DNA of 64,000 bases from Caballeronia sp. LZ062 (GTDB lineage: Bacteria > Pseudomonadota > Gammaproteobacteria > Burkholderiales > Burkholderiaceae). The stretch spans positions 124,001 to 188,000 of the forward strand of contig NZ_JARTWB010000001.1 of NCBI RefSeq assembly GCF_031450785.1, given 5' to 3'. Position numbers and translations under genes: made by a program. How positions within the stretch are numbered: position 1 is the stretch's first letter; each line of letters begins with the position of its first letter. Shown here piece after piece: positions 37,659 to 48,298 of this stretch. Below the pieces are notes generated by a model. That model saw only the letters and a list, made by a program, of their open reading frames with translations. It was not told the origin of the DNA and ran no database searches.

Positions 37659-38368
37659 GGCTCAATATCCGCGAGCAGCATGTAGCCGACGCCCCACACG
37701 GTCTTGATGAAACGCGGCTTGCCCGGATCGTCCTCGATCAACTGGCGCAGCCGCAGCACCTGCACGTCGATGCTGCGATCGAGCGCGTCGTGCTCGCGAC
37801 CGCGCGTGCGGGCGATGAGATTGTCGCGGCTCACCGCGCGATTCGGCGACGAACCCAGCGCGTGCAGCAACTGCATTTGCGCGGAGTGCATCTCGAAGGG
37901 CTCGCCGCCGCGAGAGAGGCGTTGCTTGCCGAGATCGAGCCTGAAATCGCCGAAGCGGATGACTTGCGAGGTCAGCGTCGGCTCGCCCGCAGCGATTTTC
38001 TGGCGGCGCAGCAGCGCGCGCACGCGGGCGACGAGTTCTTGCGGCAGGAAAGGCTTCGCCAGATAGTCGTCCGCGCCGGTTTCGAGGCCGACCACTTTAT
38101 CGACCGGATCGCCCTTCGCGGTGAGCATCAAGATCGGCAGCGTGTGGCCTTCGGTGCGCAAGCGGCGGCATACGGCGAGGCCGTCTTCGGGTTCCATCAT
38201 CCAGTCGAGCACGAGCAGGTCGTACGGTTCGCGCTGGAGATAACGGTCGAGCCGCTTGCCATTTTCCACCACGCGCACCTCGAATCCCTGCGACGTCAGA
38301 AACCGCTGAAGCATGTTGCGCAACTCCGCTTCGTCATCGAGCACGATGATCTTCGGTGCGGTTTCCAT
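37655..38368 (-). CDS. OmpR-family response regulator
   Basis: A 237-residue regulator. The receiver domain has acidic DDE at 11-13, the phospho-acceptor Asp55 in LLVLDWMM, MLTAKGD, and the conserved Lys in YLAKPF. A C-terminal OmpR-type winged helix follows (FRLDLGKQRLSRGG to SIDVQVLRLRQLIEDDPGKPRFIKTVWGVGY in outline). It is the partner of the overlapping histidine kinase. Confidence 0.92.
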   Translation of the reverse strand: METAPKIIVLDDEAELRNMLQRFLTSQGFEVRVVENGKRLDRYLQREPYDLLVLDWMMEPEDGLAVCRRLRTEGHTLPILMLTAKGDPVDKVVGLETGADDYLAKPFLPQELVARVRALLRRQKIAAGEPTLTSQVIRFGDFRLDLGKQRLSRGGEPFEMHSAQMQLLHALGSSPNRAVSRDNLIARTRGREHDALDRSIDVQVLRLRQLIEDDPGKPRFIKTVWGVGYMLLADIEP

Positions 38369-38381
38369 GGCGTCGTCCCGG

Positions 38382-38690
38382 TCAGCGTTGCGCGGCGTGC
38401 GCGCGCATGAAGGCTTCGATCTGCGGCAGCGTCACGTAGCCGTTCTTCTGCGTGTCGATTTCGTCGAAGTGCTTCGCGACCATCGGCATGCCGGTGGATG
38501 CCTGATCGCGCGTGAGCTTGCCGTCGTGCGTGACGTTCGCTTGCGCGAAGCGCGTTTGCAGCATCTGCATGCCGCGTTCGACGTGCGGGCTCGCGCCCAT
38601 CGGCTGCGTCGCGGTTTGCGCGAATGCGTGAGTGGAAAGCAGGGCGAGGCACGTGGCCAATTAAGCGAGTAAGGCGGCAATCTTCTGCAC
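38382..38690 (-). pseudogene. EF-hand secreted protein with an in-frame stop in the signal peptide
   Basis: Read from a GTG at 38690 (GGAGAA 4-5 bases upstream), translation gives VQKIAALLA, then TAA at 38663-38661, then LATCLALLSTHAFAQ and the mature protein. The two halves form one ordinary signal peptide if the stop is ignored. The mature part (about 75 residues) carries two EF-hand-like loops, NVTHDGKLTRDQ and DTQKNGYVTLPQ. A TTG immediately after the stop could restart translation with a shorter signal. It is either a recent nonsense mutation or a sequencing error; the rest of the frame is intact. It lies 13 bases upstream of the response regulator. Confidence 0.6.
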
Positions 38691-38931
38691 GACGTTCTCC
38701 TTGTTCAGTGCAAAGCGAAGTGATCGGTGACAGAGATTTTTATGGAGCCGCGCGCCGAAGGCAATGACAGCGGGGTGACGATTCATGTCGAGATATTTCG
38801 TGGTCCGCACTCACGCGCCATGCCGACATACGGCGACACAAGTTCCGGCTAACGCTTTCCGTTCTCCTTGGCTATCGTTACTCGGGTCGCAGCTTCAGCG
38901 ATTCCATCCGCCGATTCAAGAGGACATCACG

Positions 38932-39288
38932 ATGAACATCCGTCTGCTCAGTCTTTCCGCCGCCGCTTTTACGTTGACCTGCACGCAGAGCGCGTCGGCG
39001 GGAACGGCCGTTCAGGTCTCGTATATCGCGCCCGCCGTGGTTTATGCGCCGCCGCCGCGCCCGGTCTATTACTATGCGCCGCCCGCGCCGCCTTACTACT
39101 ATTTGCCTGCACGCACGGTCGTGGCCGTACCGGTGGCACAACCTGTCGCGATGATCGCGCCTCCGCCGCCTCTGCCGATCAAGCCGCCGGTCGTCGTCGT
39201 GGGTGCCCCGGTTCGCGTGTACGCGCCGCCCGTGCGCGTGATGTACGCGCAGCCGGTCATGGCCGCGCCGGTCGTGGCCGTGCGTTGA
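38932..39288 (+). CDS. Pro/Tyr/Val-rich secreted protein
   Basis: A 118-residue protein with a Sec signal peptide (MNIRLLSLSAAAFTLTCTQ, ending near SASAG). The mature part is low-complexity, with repeats of APPPRPVYYYAPPAPPYYY and VRVYAPPVRVMYAQPV. Similar proteins are common in Burkholderiales, without known function; a structural or envelope role is possible. The ATG at 38932 begins the signal. The 231 bases before it hold no other gene. Confidence 0.65.
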   Translation: MNIRLLSLSAAAFTLTCTQSASAGTAVQVSYIAPAVVYAPPPRPVYYYAPPAPPYYYLPARTVVAVPVAQPVAMIAPPPPLPIKPPVVVVGAPVRVYAPPVRVMYAQPVMAAPVVAVR

Positions 39289-39465
39289 GCGTATTGAGCG
39301 CGTTGCACTGAGCATAGTGCATTTCACCGGCGGCATGCGCCGGTGCGGCCTCGGGACCGCTCTTTGCGCTTACCCTGCGATGACGCAATCGCAACTCCTA
39401 TACTGAATGAACCACGTCGGCGCGCGCGCCGGTTGCGTGGCAATCGTCAGAAGGAGGGCCGAGCC

Positions 39466-39747
39466 ATGTTGTTTATCGTCACCTGGACCGCGCTGCCCGA
39501 AGTCCGCGAGCGGGCCGCTGAACGGTTCCTGCAAAGCGGCGGTGCGCCGCCGGACGGCGTGCGTTTGCTGGGGCGCTGGCACGGCATCGGTTCGATACGC
39601 GGCTTCGGCGTGGCCGAAAGCGACGACATCGAGGCGGTCGCGCGATGGGCCTACGAATGGTCCGATCTGTTCACGCTGGACATCATGCCCGCGATGACGG
39701 ACGAACAGCTCGGCAAGCTGCTCGCCGATGCGGCGGGCCGGCGTTAG
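39466..39747 (+). CDS. DUF3303-family protein
   Basis: A 93-residue protein beginning MLFIVTWTALPEVRERAAERF, with WHGIGSIRGFGVAESDD and YEWSDLFTLDIMPAMTDEQ. This is the pattern of DUF3303, a small ferredoxin-like fold of unknown role. AAGGAGG lies 8 bases before the ATG. It stands 45 bases before the BKACE gene and may share its transcript. Confidence 0.72.
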   Translation: MLFIVTWTALPEVRERAAERFLQSGGAPPDGVRLLGRWHGIGSIRGFGVAESDDIEAVARWAYEWSDLFTLDIMPAMTDEQLGKLLADAAGRR

Positions 39748-39792
39748 ACGTTTTCACGGCGAAATCGGGGACATCCCGGACAGGAGACAAGC

Positions 39793-40629
39793 GTGACGCA
39801 AGCCACTACGAACGAACCGTGCATTATTTCCGTCGCCATTACCGGGTCCGTGCCGCGCAAGAAGGACAACCCGGCGGTGCCGATCACGATCGCCGAGCAA
39901 ATCGAAAGCACGCACGAAGCGTATGAAGCTGGCGCGACGCTCGTGCATCTGCACGTGCGCGACGAAGAAGAGCAGTCGAGTTCCGACCGGCATCGCTTCG
40001 AGGAATTGCAGGACGGCATCCGCAAGCATTGCCCGGACATCATCGTCCAGTTCTCGACGGGCGGGCGCGGACGATCGTTCGAGCAGCGCGGCGCGATGCT
40101 GGATCTAAAGCCTGACATGGCGTCGCTTGCCACGGGTTCCGTGAACTTTCCGACCATCGTCTACGAGAACCCGCCGGACTTCGTGCGCTCGCTCGCGCAA
40201 CTCATGCTCGATCACAATGTGAAGCCCGAGATCGAAGTCTTCGATCTGGCGATGCTGTACAGCACCGTCGATCTCGTCAATCAAGGCCTGTTGAAGCGGC
40301 CGGTGCACGTGCAGTTCGTCCTCGGCGTGAAGAACGCGTTGCCCGCGCGGCGCGAAATCCTCGAGTTCGAAGTCGAGCAACTGAAGAAGCATCTGCCGGA
40401 CGCGACCTGGGTGGCCGCAGGCATCGGGCGGCATCAGCTCGAAGTCAACCACTGGACGCTGGAGATGGGCGGCCACTGCCGGACGGGTCTCGAAGACAAC
40501 GTGCGCTGGGACAAGGACACGCTCGCGAAAAGCAATGCGCAACTGGTGAGCCGCGTGGCGTCGCTGTGCGCGGAATATGGGCGTCCGGTGGCGAGCGCGA
40601 AGGAGGCGCGCAGGCTGCTGTCTCTCTGA
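39793..40629 (+). CDS. Beta-keto acid cleavage enzyme (BKACE, DUF849)
   Basis: A 278-residue zinc-dependent TIM-barrel enzyme. VHLHVRDEE carries the two metal-binding histidines, and EIEVFDLAML and GVKNALPA are further family segments. BKACE enzymes condense a beta-keto acid with acetyl-CoA and release acetoacetate plus a new acyl-CoA; 3-keto-5-aminohexanoate is one known substrate. A GTG start follows CAGGAG. It is 98 bases upstream of a GntR gene, which may regulate it. Confidence 0.85.
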   Translation: MTQATTNEPCIISVAITGSVPRKKDNPAVPITIAEQIESTHEAYEAGATLVHLHVRDEEEQSSSDRHRFEELQDGIRKHCPDIIVQFSTGGRGRSFEQRGAMLDLKPDMASLATGSVNFPTIVYENPPDFVRSLAQLMLDHNVKPEIEVFDLAMLYSTVDLVNQGLLKRPVHVQFVLGVKNALPARREILEFEVEQLKKHLPDATWVAAGIGRHQLEVNHWTLEMGGHCRTGLEDNVRWDKDTLAKSNAQLVSRVASLCAEYGRPVASAKEARRLLSL

Positions 40630-40726
40630 GACGATTCGCCGGGACGTGCTGCATCAGGGAAGGCCAATTGCCGCAAAATCTGCCTTACAATCGTCGTCTA
40701 CCCTGACAAGCACGTCCAGCGTGAAC

Positions 40727-41419
40727 ATGAACGAGCGTAAGTCGCCCGGTCTGGCCGACCGCATCTATAGCGACATTCTCAACAGCATCATCGAAGGCGA
40801 GTTCAAGGAAGGCGACCGCCTGATGACCGAGCACGCCCTTGCGGACCGCTTCGCCACGTCCCGGCCGACCGTCCGGGAAGCGCTCGCGCGTTTGCGCGCC
40901 GACGGCATCATCGTGACGCGGCGCGGCTCCGGCACGACTGTCGGCCGCCGCCCCGATCCGGACGTGCGGCGCTTCGCACCGCTCGAAACGCTTTCGGATA
41001 TCCGGCGTTGCTACGAATTCCGCATCGTCACGGAGGCGGGCGCGGCGGAGCTGGCGGCGCAAAAGGCCGACGACGACGGCTTGCGCGCCATTCAGCAAGC
41101 GTGGGAACAGCTGGACCGCGTGGTGGAGGCGCAGCAGGGCATCGGCGCGAGCGACGATTTCGCGTTTCACCTCGCCGTCGCGCGCGCGTCGAAGAACCAG
41201 TTCTTCATCACCGTGATGTCGTTCATCGAAGAGCAGGTCGTGTTCAGTATGAACCTGTCGCGCAATCTCTCGCTCGTGAAGACGCTCGAACGGCAGCGGC
41301 TCGTGCAGCGCGAGCATTTCGATGTTCTCGAAGCGATCCGCGCCCGCGATTCCGCCCGGGCCGGACAGGCGATGAAAGCGCATCTTGCCGGGGCTCTCGA
41401 ACGCATGTTCGGCAACTAG
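40727..41419 (+). CDS. GntR-family regulator, FadR (FCD) subfamily
   Basis: A 230-residue protein. The N-terminal winged helix (LADRIYSDILNSIIEGEF, FATSRPTVREALARL, GIIVTRRGSGTTV) is followed by an all-helical FCD ligand domain with DFAFHLAVARASKN, where Asp and His ligands usually bind a metal. The ATG at 40727 is chosen; a GTG two codons earlier is possible. A TTGT-N3-ACAA site of the FadR type overlaps the promoter just downstream, so it likely controls the DapA-family gene and perhaps the ABC operon. Confidence 0.88.
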   Translation: MNERKSPGLADRIYSDILNSIIEGEFKEGDRLMTEHALADRFATSRPTVREALARLRADGIIVTRRGSGTTVGRRPDPDVRRFAPLETLSDIRRCYEFRIVTEAGAAELAAQKADDDGLRAIQQAWEQLDRVVEAQQGIGASDDFAFHLAVARASKNQFFITVMSFIEEQVVFSMNLSRNLSLVKTLERQRLVQREHFDVLEAIRARDSARAGQAMKAHLAGALERMFGN

Positions 41420-41483
41420 ATGTCATACGACCTCATCGTCGCATTCGGGGGAAACGCTCGGTTAACAAAAGTGGCGGCCCAGG

Positions 41484-41516
41484 TTGTTTGACAACATTCG
41501 GCGAGCTTGCTAACTT
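41484..41516 (+). promoter_or_regulatory. Promoter with overlapping GntR/FadR-type operator
   Basis: TTGACA (41488-41493) and TAACTT (41511-41516) are 17 bases apart. TTGTTTGACAA (41484-41494) is a TTGT-N3-ACAA palindrome overlapping the -35 box, matching the general FadR-subfamily operator form. A repressor here would block the DapA-family gene. Confidence 0.6.
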
Positions 41517-41549
41517 CCTCGCACACTTCGGATGAGGAAGCGAAGCGCC

Positions 41550-42485
41550 ATGAGGGTCGAACCCATCGCAGTCGAAGAATTCTCCGAAAGCGTCATGGCC
41601 GTGCCGCCGCTTGCGCGCCGAGCTGACTACACGCTCGACGAGGCACAGAACCGCGCACTGGTGAAGCATACCGAGGCGGGCGGCGTGCGTACCTTGCTCT
41701 ATGGCGGCAATGCGAATCTGTACCACGTCGCGGTCAGTGAATACCGCGAGCTGCTTGACATGCTGGCCGGAATCACCAGTGCGCAGACGCGCGTGATCCC
41801 GGCGATCGGGCCTGACTACGGAAAGATGCTCGATCAGTCGCGCATTCTGGCGCAGACCGACTACCGCACCGCAATGGTCCTGCCGCTGGCGGGCTTCACG
41901 ACGCCGCAAGGCGTGGCGACCGGCCTGCGGCGCCTGACCGATATCGCCGGCATGCCGTTCACGCTCTATATCAAGAGCGAGCAATACATCGACGTCGATA
42001 CGCTCGCTGCGCTCGTCGGCGATGGCACGCTGCTCGCCGTCAAATATGCGATCGTGCGTCCCGATCCCTCCGACGATCCTTTCCTGCGGCGGCTGCTCGA
42101 AAGCGTGCCGGCGGCGCAAGTAATCTCGGGCATGGGCGAGCGGCCGGCGCTCGTTCACACGCGCGAGTTCGGACTAGCCGCGTGGACCACGGGTTCGGGC
42201 TGCATCGCGCCGCACGCCGTGACGGCGCTGCTGCGCGCCGCAAAGTCCGGTCACGCCGACGAAGCGCAGCGGCTCTATGACCGCTTTCTTCCGCTCGAGA
42301 CGTTGCGCGACGAAATTTCGCTCATTCGCGTGCTGCATGACGCGGTCACGCTATCGGGTGTCGCGAACATGGGTCCTATCCTGCCGCTTCTTTCGGCGAC
42401 GCCCGATCACGCGCTTCCCGCCATCGAGCGCGAAGCGCGCACGCTGCTCGCCTTCGACCGCTCACTCCCGGGAAACGCCGGTTAA
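41550..42485 (+). CDS. DapA-family (dihydrodipicolinate synthase-like) lyase
   Basis: A 311-residue TIM-barrel aldolase. Lys165 in LLAVKYAIVR fits the Schiff-base lysine and Tyr139 in FTLYIKS the catalytic tyrosine. GAGGAAG lies 8 bases before this ATG, so it is preferred over one 18 bases earlier. The usual GTTGE of true DapA is replaced by LLYGGN, suggesting a catabolic aldolase or dehydratase acting on a 2-keto sugar acid or keto acid rather than lysine synthesis. The ABC importer downstream may bring in its precursor. Confidence 0.8.
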   Translation: MRVEPIAVEEFSESVMAVPPLARRADYTLDEAQNRALVKHTEAGGVRTLLYGGNANLYHVAVSEYRELLDMLAGITSAQTRVIPAIGPDYGKMLDQSRILAQTDYRTAMVLPLAGFTTPQGVATGLRRLTDIAGMPFTLYIKSEQYIDVDTLAALVGDGTLLAVKYAIVRPDPSDDPFLRRLLESVPAAQVISGMGERPALVHTREFGLAAWTTGSGCIAPHAVTALLRAAKSGHADEAQRLYDRFLPLETLRDEISLIRVLHDAVTLSGVANMGPILPLLSATPDHALPAIEREARTLLAFDRSLPGNAG

Positions 42486-42614
42486 AGAAGTAAAACAAGT
42501 CAGGTAACGGCGCGCTCCGGGTATATCCCGACAGGCGCCCGCTGCGCTCGGCCTGTAAAGGTACGATCGCAACTATGCGCGCGTGGGAAACAGATGAAGC
42601 GGCTTCCAATTTGC

Positions 42615-42644
42615 TTGACATACGATGATTCAGTTGGCTATTTT
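42615..42644 (+). promoter_or_regulatory. Candidate promoter of the ABC operon
   Basis: TTGACA (42615-42620) and TATTTT (42639-42644) have an 18-base spacer, 175 bases before the binding-protein ATG. The remainder of the 42486-42818 gap shows no gene. Confidence 0.5.
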
Positions 42645-42818
42645 TCAGCTTCGTGAGCTAATAACGACGCGAGGGCGCCGACCGACAGACCAAGAGACCG
42701 CGCACCGAGCACCATCCAGAACGAAGCACGAACAGGCCGGCGATCGAATTCATCGACAGAATCGACAAGCGACCGGACCTCGTCCCAATAGTGGTTGCGA
42801 GAGAAGTGAGGAGACAAC

Positions 42819-43991
42819 ATGGCTTTCAAGGCAGGACTGTCAGTGAAACTGGCGGCGCTGTGCGTCGCCGTGAGCGCGGCGTTCGCGACGAGCGCGGCGC
42901 AGGCGGCGGACCCGGTGGCGATCAACATCGTGGACGTCGCAGGCAATCTTCAACTGACGCAGAAGGGCTTCGAGGCGTTCAAGGCCAAGTACCCGGATCT
43001 CGTGTCCAGCATCACGTTCACCAACGCGCCCGCGCCGCAACTGCCGGGCAAGATCAAGGCGATGCAGGCGGCAGGCCGCTCGGACATCGACCTCGTCGTG
43101 ACCGGCACCGATGCGCTCGCCGCCGGCATCCAGCAGGGCCTTTGGGAAAAGCTGCTGCCTGAGCACGCCGCCGTCTTTCCCGGCGTGCTGGACAAATACG
43201 CGCCCGGTCCGCGCAAGATGCAGGACATCGCGCAGGGCTACGGTCTCGAAGTGACGTACATGCCCGCCGGCCCGCTGCTCGAATACAACCCGGCGAAGGT
43301 CAGCGATCCGCCGAAGACGCCTGATCAATTGCTCGCGTGGTGCAAGGCGCATCCGAACAAACTGATCTACGCGCGTCCGGCCAACTCCGGTCCGGGGCGC
43401 ACGTTCCTGATGGGCCTGCCGTATGTGCTCGGCGACAAGAATCCGATGGACCCGGTCAACGGCTGGGACAAGACCTGGGCGTTCCTCAAGCAACTGAACG
43501 ACTGCATCCCTTACTACCCGGGCGGCACGTCGGCCGTGATGAAGGAACTGGGCGAAGGCACGCGTGACATGACCGTCACCGTGACCGGATGGGACATCAA
43601 TCCGCGCGCGCTCGGCATCGTGCCGGCCGAATTCAAGGTGCAGGCGTTCGACAACATGACGTGGGTGAACGACGCGCACTACATGGTGATTCCGAAGGGC
43701 GTGCCGAAAGAGAAGCTCGACGTGCTCTACAAGCTGATGAACTTCATGCTGGAACCGGCGCAGCAGGCGCTGACTTATGACGACGGCTATTTCTATCCCG
43801 GCCCGGCAGTCAAGGACGTGCCGCTGTCCGCCGCGCCCGCGAAGAGCCAGGAAGTGATCCAGAAGTTCGGCCGCCCCGAGTACGCGAAGCTGCTGTCCGA
43901 CCGGCCGCACGTGGTGCCGCTGAATGCGCAGGCGATGGTCGCCGCGTTCCAGAAGTGGGACCGCGAAATCGGCGCGCAGAAGACGAAGTAA
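42819..43991 (+). CDS. ABC transporter substrate-binding protein (family 1)
   Basis: A 390-residue periplasmic protein with a Sec signal peptide (MAFKAGLSVKLAALCVAVSA, cleavage near AAQA-AD). The mature part shows the two-lobed fold of iron/polyamine-type binding proteins, with VVTGTDALAAGIQQGLW and YARPANSGPGRTFLMGLPY. GAGGAG precedes the ATG. It begins an operon with an ATPase and two permeases. The ligand is unknown; the DapA-family and aldose-epimerase neighbours point to a sugar or sugar acid. Confidence 0.85.
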   Translation: MAFKAGLSVKLAALCVAVSAAFATSAAQAADPVAINIVDVAGNLQLTQKGFEAFKAKYPDLVSSITFTNAPAPQLPGKIKAMQAAGRSDIDLVVTGTDALAAGIQQGLWEKLLPEHAAVFPGVLDKYAPGPRKMQDIAQGYGLEVTYMPAGPLLEYNPAKVSDPPKTPDQLLAWCKAHPNKLIYARPANSGPGRTFLMGLPYVLGDKNPMDPVNGWDKTWAFLKQLNDCIPYYPGGTSAVMKELGEGTRDMTVTVTGWDINPRALGIVPAEFKVQAFDNMTWVNDAHYMVIPKGVPKEKLDVLYKLMNFMLEPAQQALTYDDGYFYPGPAVKDVPLSAAPAKSQEVIQKFGRPEYAKLLSDRPHVVPLNAQAMVAAFQKWDREIGAQKTK

Positions 43992-44066
43992 GCACATCGC
44001 ACTCGCAGGGCTTCGGGCGGCGGCGCTCCATCGGGGGCGTCGCCGCTCGTGCAACAGGACATCGCC

Positions 44067-45139
<1,073 letters not shown>

Positions 45140-45143
<4 letters not shown>

Positions 45144-46003
45144 TCGCGCTTCCCGCGCAGCGCGACCCGAAGGGCTGGCTCGTCGCGCCGGCGCTCGTCT
45201 TCATCATCGCGCTGTTCATCTACCCGTTCGCCTACGGGCTCATGCTGTCGTTCAATCCGATGAACGGCGGCGGCGCATGGGCGAACTACGTGTCGTTCTT
45301 CACCGATACGTCGATGTGGCCGACGATCATCGTCACGCTGAAGCTGGCCGTGCCCGCGACCATCATCAACGTGGGCATCTCGGTACCGGTCGCGTTCGCG
45401 CTGCGGCGCTCGTCGCCGTATCAGAAGTTCGTGACCACGCTGCTCGTCATTCCGGTGACGCTCGGCACGGTGCTGATTGCCGACGGCATGCTCACGTACT
45501 TCAGCCCGAACGGCTGGTTTCCGCAGGCGGTTCAGGCGCTGCATCTCTATGGCGACGAAGTGCGCCTCACGCATAACTACTGGGGCGTGCTCATTTCGCT
45601 GATCGTGTCGGGCTTTCCGTTTGCGTTTTTGCTGACGCTGTCATACGTCACGGGTATCGACCCGACGCTCGCGCGTGCCGCCGCCACGCTCGGCGCGAGT
45701 CCGTGGCAGCAGTTTCGCCAGATCTATCTGCCGCTCTTGCTGCCGGGCCTCACGATGACCGCGTGCCTTTCGTTCGTGCAGGCGTTCTCGGTGTTTCCGT
45801 CGGCGGTGCTGCTCGGCGCGCCCGCGGGCCCGACGCGCGTCATCTCGATCGCCGCGTCCGAGGCTGCGTTCGAAAGCTACGACTATTCGCTGGCATCGAC
45901 GATCGCCATCGTAATGGGCTTCGTGCAATTGCTGGTCGTGGGCGGCATGCTCGGCGCGCGCCGCTTCTTCTACACCGGCCCGGTGAGCGGAGGGAAGGGA
46001 TAA
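45140..46003 (+). CDS. ABC transporter permease 1
   Basis: A 287-residue inner-membrane protein with about six membrane segments. The EAA-like loop ARAAATLGASPWQQFRQIYLP contacts the ATPase. AGGAGAAG-like purines precede the ATG, which overlaps the ATPase stop. It pairs with the next permease, whose start overlaps by one base (TAATG). Confidence 0.9.
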
Positions 46004-46911
46004 TGGTAACCGACAACCGCGCGGCGCCCGCCTGGCAGGCGCCCGCGCCGACTCAACGCTCCGGCAAGAACATGAAACAGCAAGCGAGCCTGCGCGACCG
46101 CGTGTGGAAGGCGTTCGTCTGGGTCACGATGGGCTTCTTCCTGCTCAACGTCCTGCTTCTCATCGCGACGGTCGCGGTGAACTCTGTCGCGACGCGCTGG
46201 TTCGGCACGCTGCTGCCGCAGGGCTTCACGCTGCACTGGTACGCGCAGGCGTGGAGCGACTTCCAGTTGTCGAGCGTGCTGCTCGTGACGCTCGAAGTGG
46301 TGGGCGCGGTGGTGCTGCTGTCCATCGTGCTCGGCGTGCCTGCAGCGTATGCGCTCGCGCGCGTGCAGTTTCCCGGCAAGCGCTTCGCGATGCTCGTCTT
46401 CCTGCTGCCGCTGATGGTGCCGCCCGTCACCTATGGCATCCCGATGGCGACGGTCATGTACAAGTTCCATCTCGCGGGCACGCTGACCGGCGTGATTCTC
46501 GCGAATCTGGTGCCTGCGCTGCCGTTCGTGATTCTGGTGATGACGCCGTTCATCGAGCAGATCGATCCGAATCTGGAATCCGCCGCGCGCATTTTCGGGG
46601 CGAACACCGTGCGCTATTTCCGCTACGTGCTGCTCCCGCTCCTCGTGCCGGGTATGCTCGCGGCCGGGCTGCTGGTGCTCGTGCGGACCATCGGCATGTT
46701 CGAGCTGACGTTCTTCACCGCCGGGCCGACGACGCAAACGCTCGTCGTCGCGCTGTACTACGCGGTGTTCTCGACGGGCGTGCGCGCGCCGCAATCCATC
46801 GACGCCATGGCGATGATCTATATGGCCATCACGCTGATTTGGGTGCTGATCGCGCTGCAATTCGTCAGTCCGACGCAACTCGTCTCGCGCGTGAAAGAGC
46901 AGCGGCAATGA
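46003..46911 (+). CDS. ABC transporter permease 2
   Basis: A 302-residue permease with an N-terminal cytoplasmic stretch of about 40 residues and some six membrane segments. The coupling loop reads ESAARIFGANTVRYFRYVLLP. GGAGGGAAGG lies upstream of the ATG. It is co-translated with permease 1 and overlaps the aldose-epimerase start by 4 bases. Confidence 0.9.
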   Translation: MVTDNRAAPAWQAPAPTQRSGKNMKQQASLRDRVWKAFVWVTMGFFLLNVLLLIATVAVNSVATRWFGTLLPQGFTLHWYAQAWSDFQLSSVLLVTLEVVGAVVLLSIVLGVPAAYALARVQFPGKRFAMLVFLLPLMVPPVTYGIPMATVMYKFHLAGTLTGVILANLVPALPFVILVMTPFIEQIDPNLESAARIFGANTVRYFRYVLLPLLVPGMLAAGLLVLVRTIGMFELTFFTAGPTTQTLVVALYYAVFSTGVRAPQSIDAMAMIYMAITLIWVLIALQFVSPTQLVSRVKEQRQ

Positions 46912-47837
46912 CGTCATCCAAGCTGATGCAGCCGATGCGCGCGGTCATCGAATTACGGGCCGAGCCGCGCCTTCGCGTGGCGAGCGGGCCGCATGTGATC
47001 GAAGTGGCGCCTGCCGCTGGCGGGCGCATCACACGCTTCGCGACGCACGACGAAGCCGGGGCGCACGAGTGGCTCGTGCCGATCACCGCGTCGAGCTGGC
47101 CGTGCGACGCGTGGCCGAAGGGCGGAAGCTATCCGCTCGTGCCGTTTTCCAACCGCGTGCGGGACGCGCGATTTCCCGCGCCGGGCGGCGAACGCGTCGA
47201 GCTGACGACGTTTCCCGGCATGGCGCACGCGCTGCACGGCTTCGGGCAGTACGCGGCATGGGGCGTCGAACGTCACGATGCCGATTGCATCGAACTGCGT
47301 TACACGCATCGCGAAGGCAAGCACGGCTGGCCGTGGACCTTCGAGGCGATCCAGACAATTCAAGCGACCGCCGACGGCGCGCGACTGTCGATGCGCGTCA
47401 TCAACCGTTCGCCGCGTCCGATGCCTGCGGGCTTCGGTTTCCATCCGTACTTCGCGGCGCACGAAGCCGAACTCGATGCCACGACGCTCTGGCGGCACGA
47501 AGCGGAGATCGCGGTGGGAATGTCGGACGAGCGTCCGCCGAGCCGTCATGTGAAAGAGCGCGACGGCTACACGCGCTATCTCAGCGGCTGGAACGGCCGC
47601 GCTACGCTTGTCTATGCCGACGGCCGCACGCTCGCGCTCGCAGCGGATGGCGCGCTTAAGCATGTGGTCGTGCATTGCCCGGCTGGCGGTGCGTATCTGT
47701 GCGTGGAGCCGGTCTCGCATGTCAGCGACGGCTTCAATCTCGACGCGCAAGGTATCGGCGGTACGGGCGTCGTCGTCATCGCGCCGGGAAGCGAAGTCGC
47801 CGCATCGCTCGCCATGAGAGCCGGCGCCCGCGCCTGA
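46908..47837 (+). CDS. Aldose-1-epimerase-family protein
   Basis: A 309-residue galactose-mutarotase-like protein. PLVPFSNRVRDARF near residue 78 and GFGFHPYF near residue 178, with its active-site His, are family marks; HGFGQYAAW carries another candidate catalytic histidine. The family interconverts sugar anomers. As the last gene of the ABC operon, translated by overlap, it supports a sugar or sugar-derivative as the imported solute (inference). Confidence 0.83.
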   Translation: MTSSKLMQPMRAVIELRAEPRLRVASGPHVIEVAPAAGGRITRFATHDEAGAHEWLVPITASSWPCDAWPKGGSYPLVPFSNRVRDARFPAPGGERVELTTFPGMAHALHGFGQYAAWGVERHDADCIELRYTHREGKHGWPWTFEAIQTIQATADGARLSMRVINRSPRPMPAGFGFHPYFAAHEAELDATTLWRHEAEIAVGMSDERPPSRHVKERDGYTRYLSGWNGRATLVYADGRTLALAADGALKHVVVHCPAGGAYLCVEPVSHVSDGFNLDAQGIGGTGVVVIAPGSEVAASLAMRAGARA

Positions 47838-47845
47838 CACGCGGC

Positions 47846-48298
47846 TCACCGCGCGAGCGGCGCGGAAAAGAACGCATCGACCAGATCGACGATGCGCCAC
47901 GTCGAGCACGGACGCCTGCAATGCGCGTCGAACCCGGCTTCCTTCAGTTTCTGCACCGGATCGGCGGGCCAGACGTTGCTCATCGCGACGAGCAGGCGCC
48001 CGGTGACATCCGCGTCCATGCGCAGCGTGCGAATGAAGACATAGCCGAATTCGCTGTCGAGGCTCGTGTCCAGCACGAGCGCCTGCGGCTGCCAGCCATG
48101 CAGCAGCGCGGGCACCGACACCAGATCGCGCGTATGAATGACCTGCAGTCCCTTCAGACGAAGCTGCACCGCGAGCGACTCCGCGATGGACTTGTCCTTG
48201 TGCGCGATCAGCACGCGCCGCGCGGAATCGCCCGGGCGCGCCCGCTTGATGCGCCAGAGGGCGAATTCGCTTTCGTCGTCGGATAAGCGGGCTGGCAT
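47846..48298 (-). CDS. Divergent receiver-domain protein
   Basis: A 150-residue stand-alone response-regulator-like domain. VLIAHKDKSIAESLAVQL starts the fold, with HKD where acidic residues are usual. The likely acceptor Asp lies in ALVLDTSLD. The conserved Lys-Pro is replaced by HCRRP, so phosphorylation may be lost or altered. It has no output domain. Its stop lies 8 bases from that of the convergent epimerase gene, and it is divergent from the NarL-type regulator. Confidence 0.7.
   Translation of the reverse strand: MPARLSDDESEFALWRIKRARPGDSARRVLIAHKDKSIAESLAVQLRLKGLQVIHTRDLVSVPALLHGWQPQALVLDTSLDSEFGYVFIRTLRMDADVTGRLLVAMSNVWPADPVQKLKEAGFDAHCRRPCSTWRIVDLVDAFFSAPLAR

Noticed and set aside
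41550..42485. Calling the DapA-family gene dapA of lysine synthesis
   Set aside because: The context is catabolic and the usual GTTGE motif is replaced by LLYGGN.
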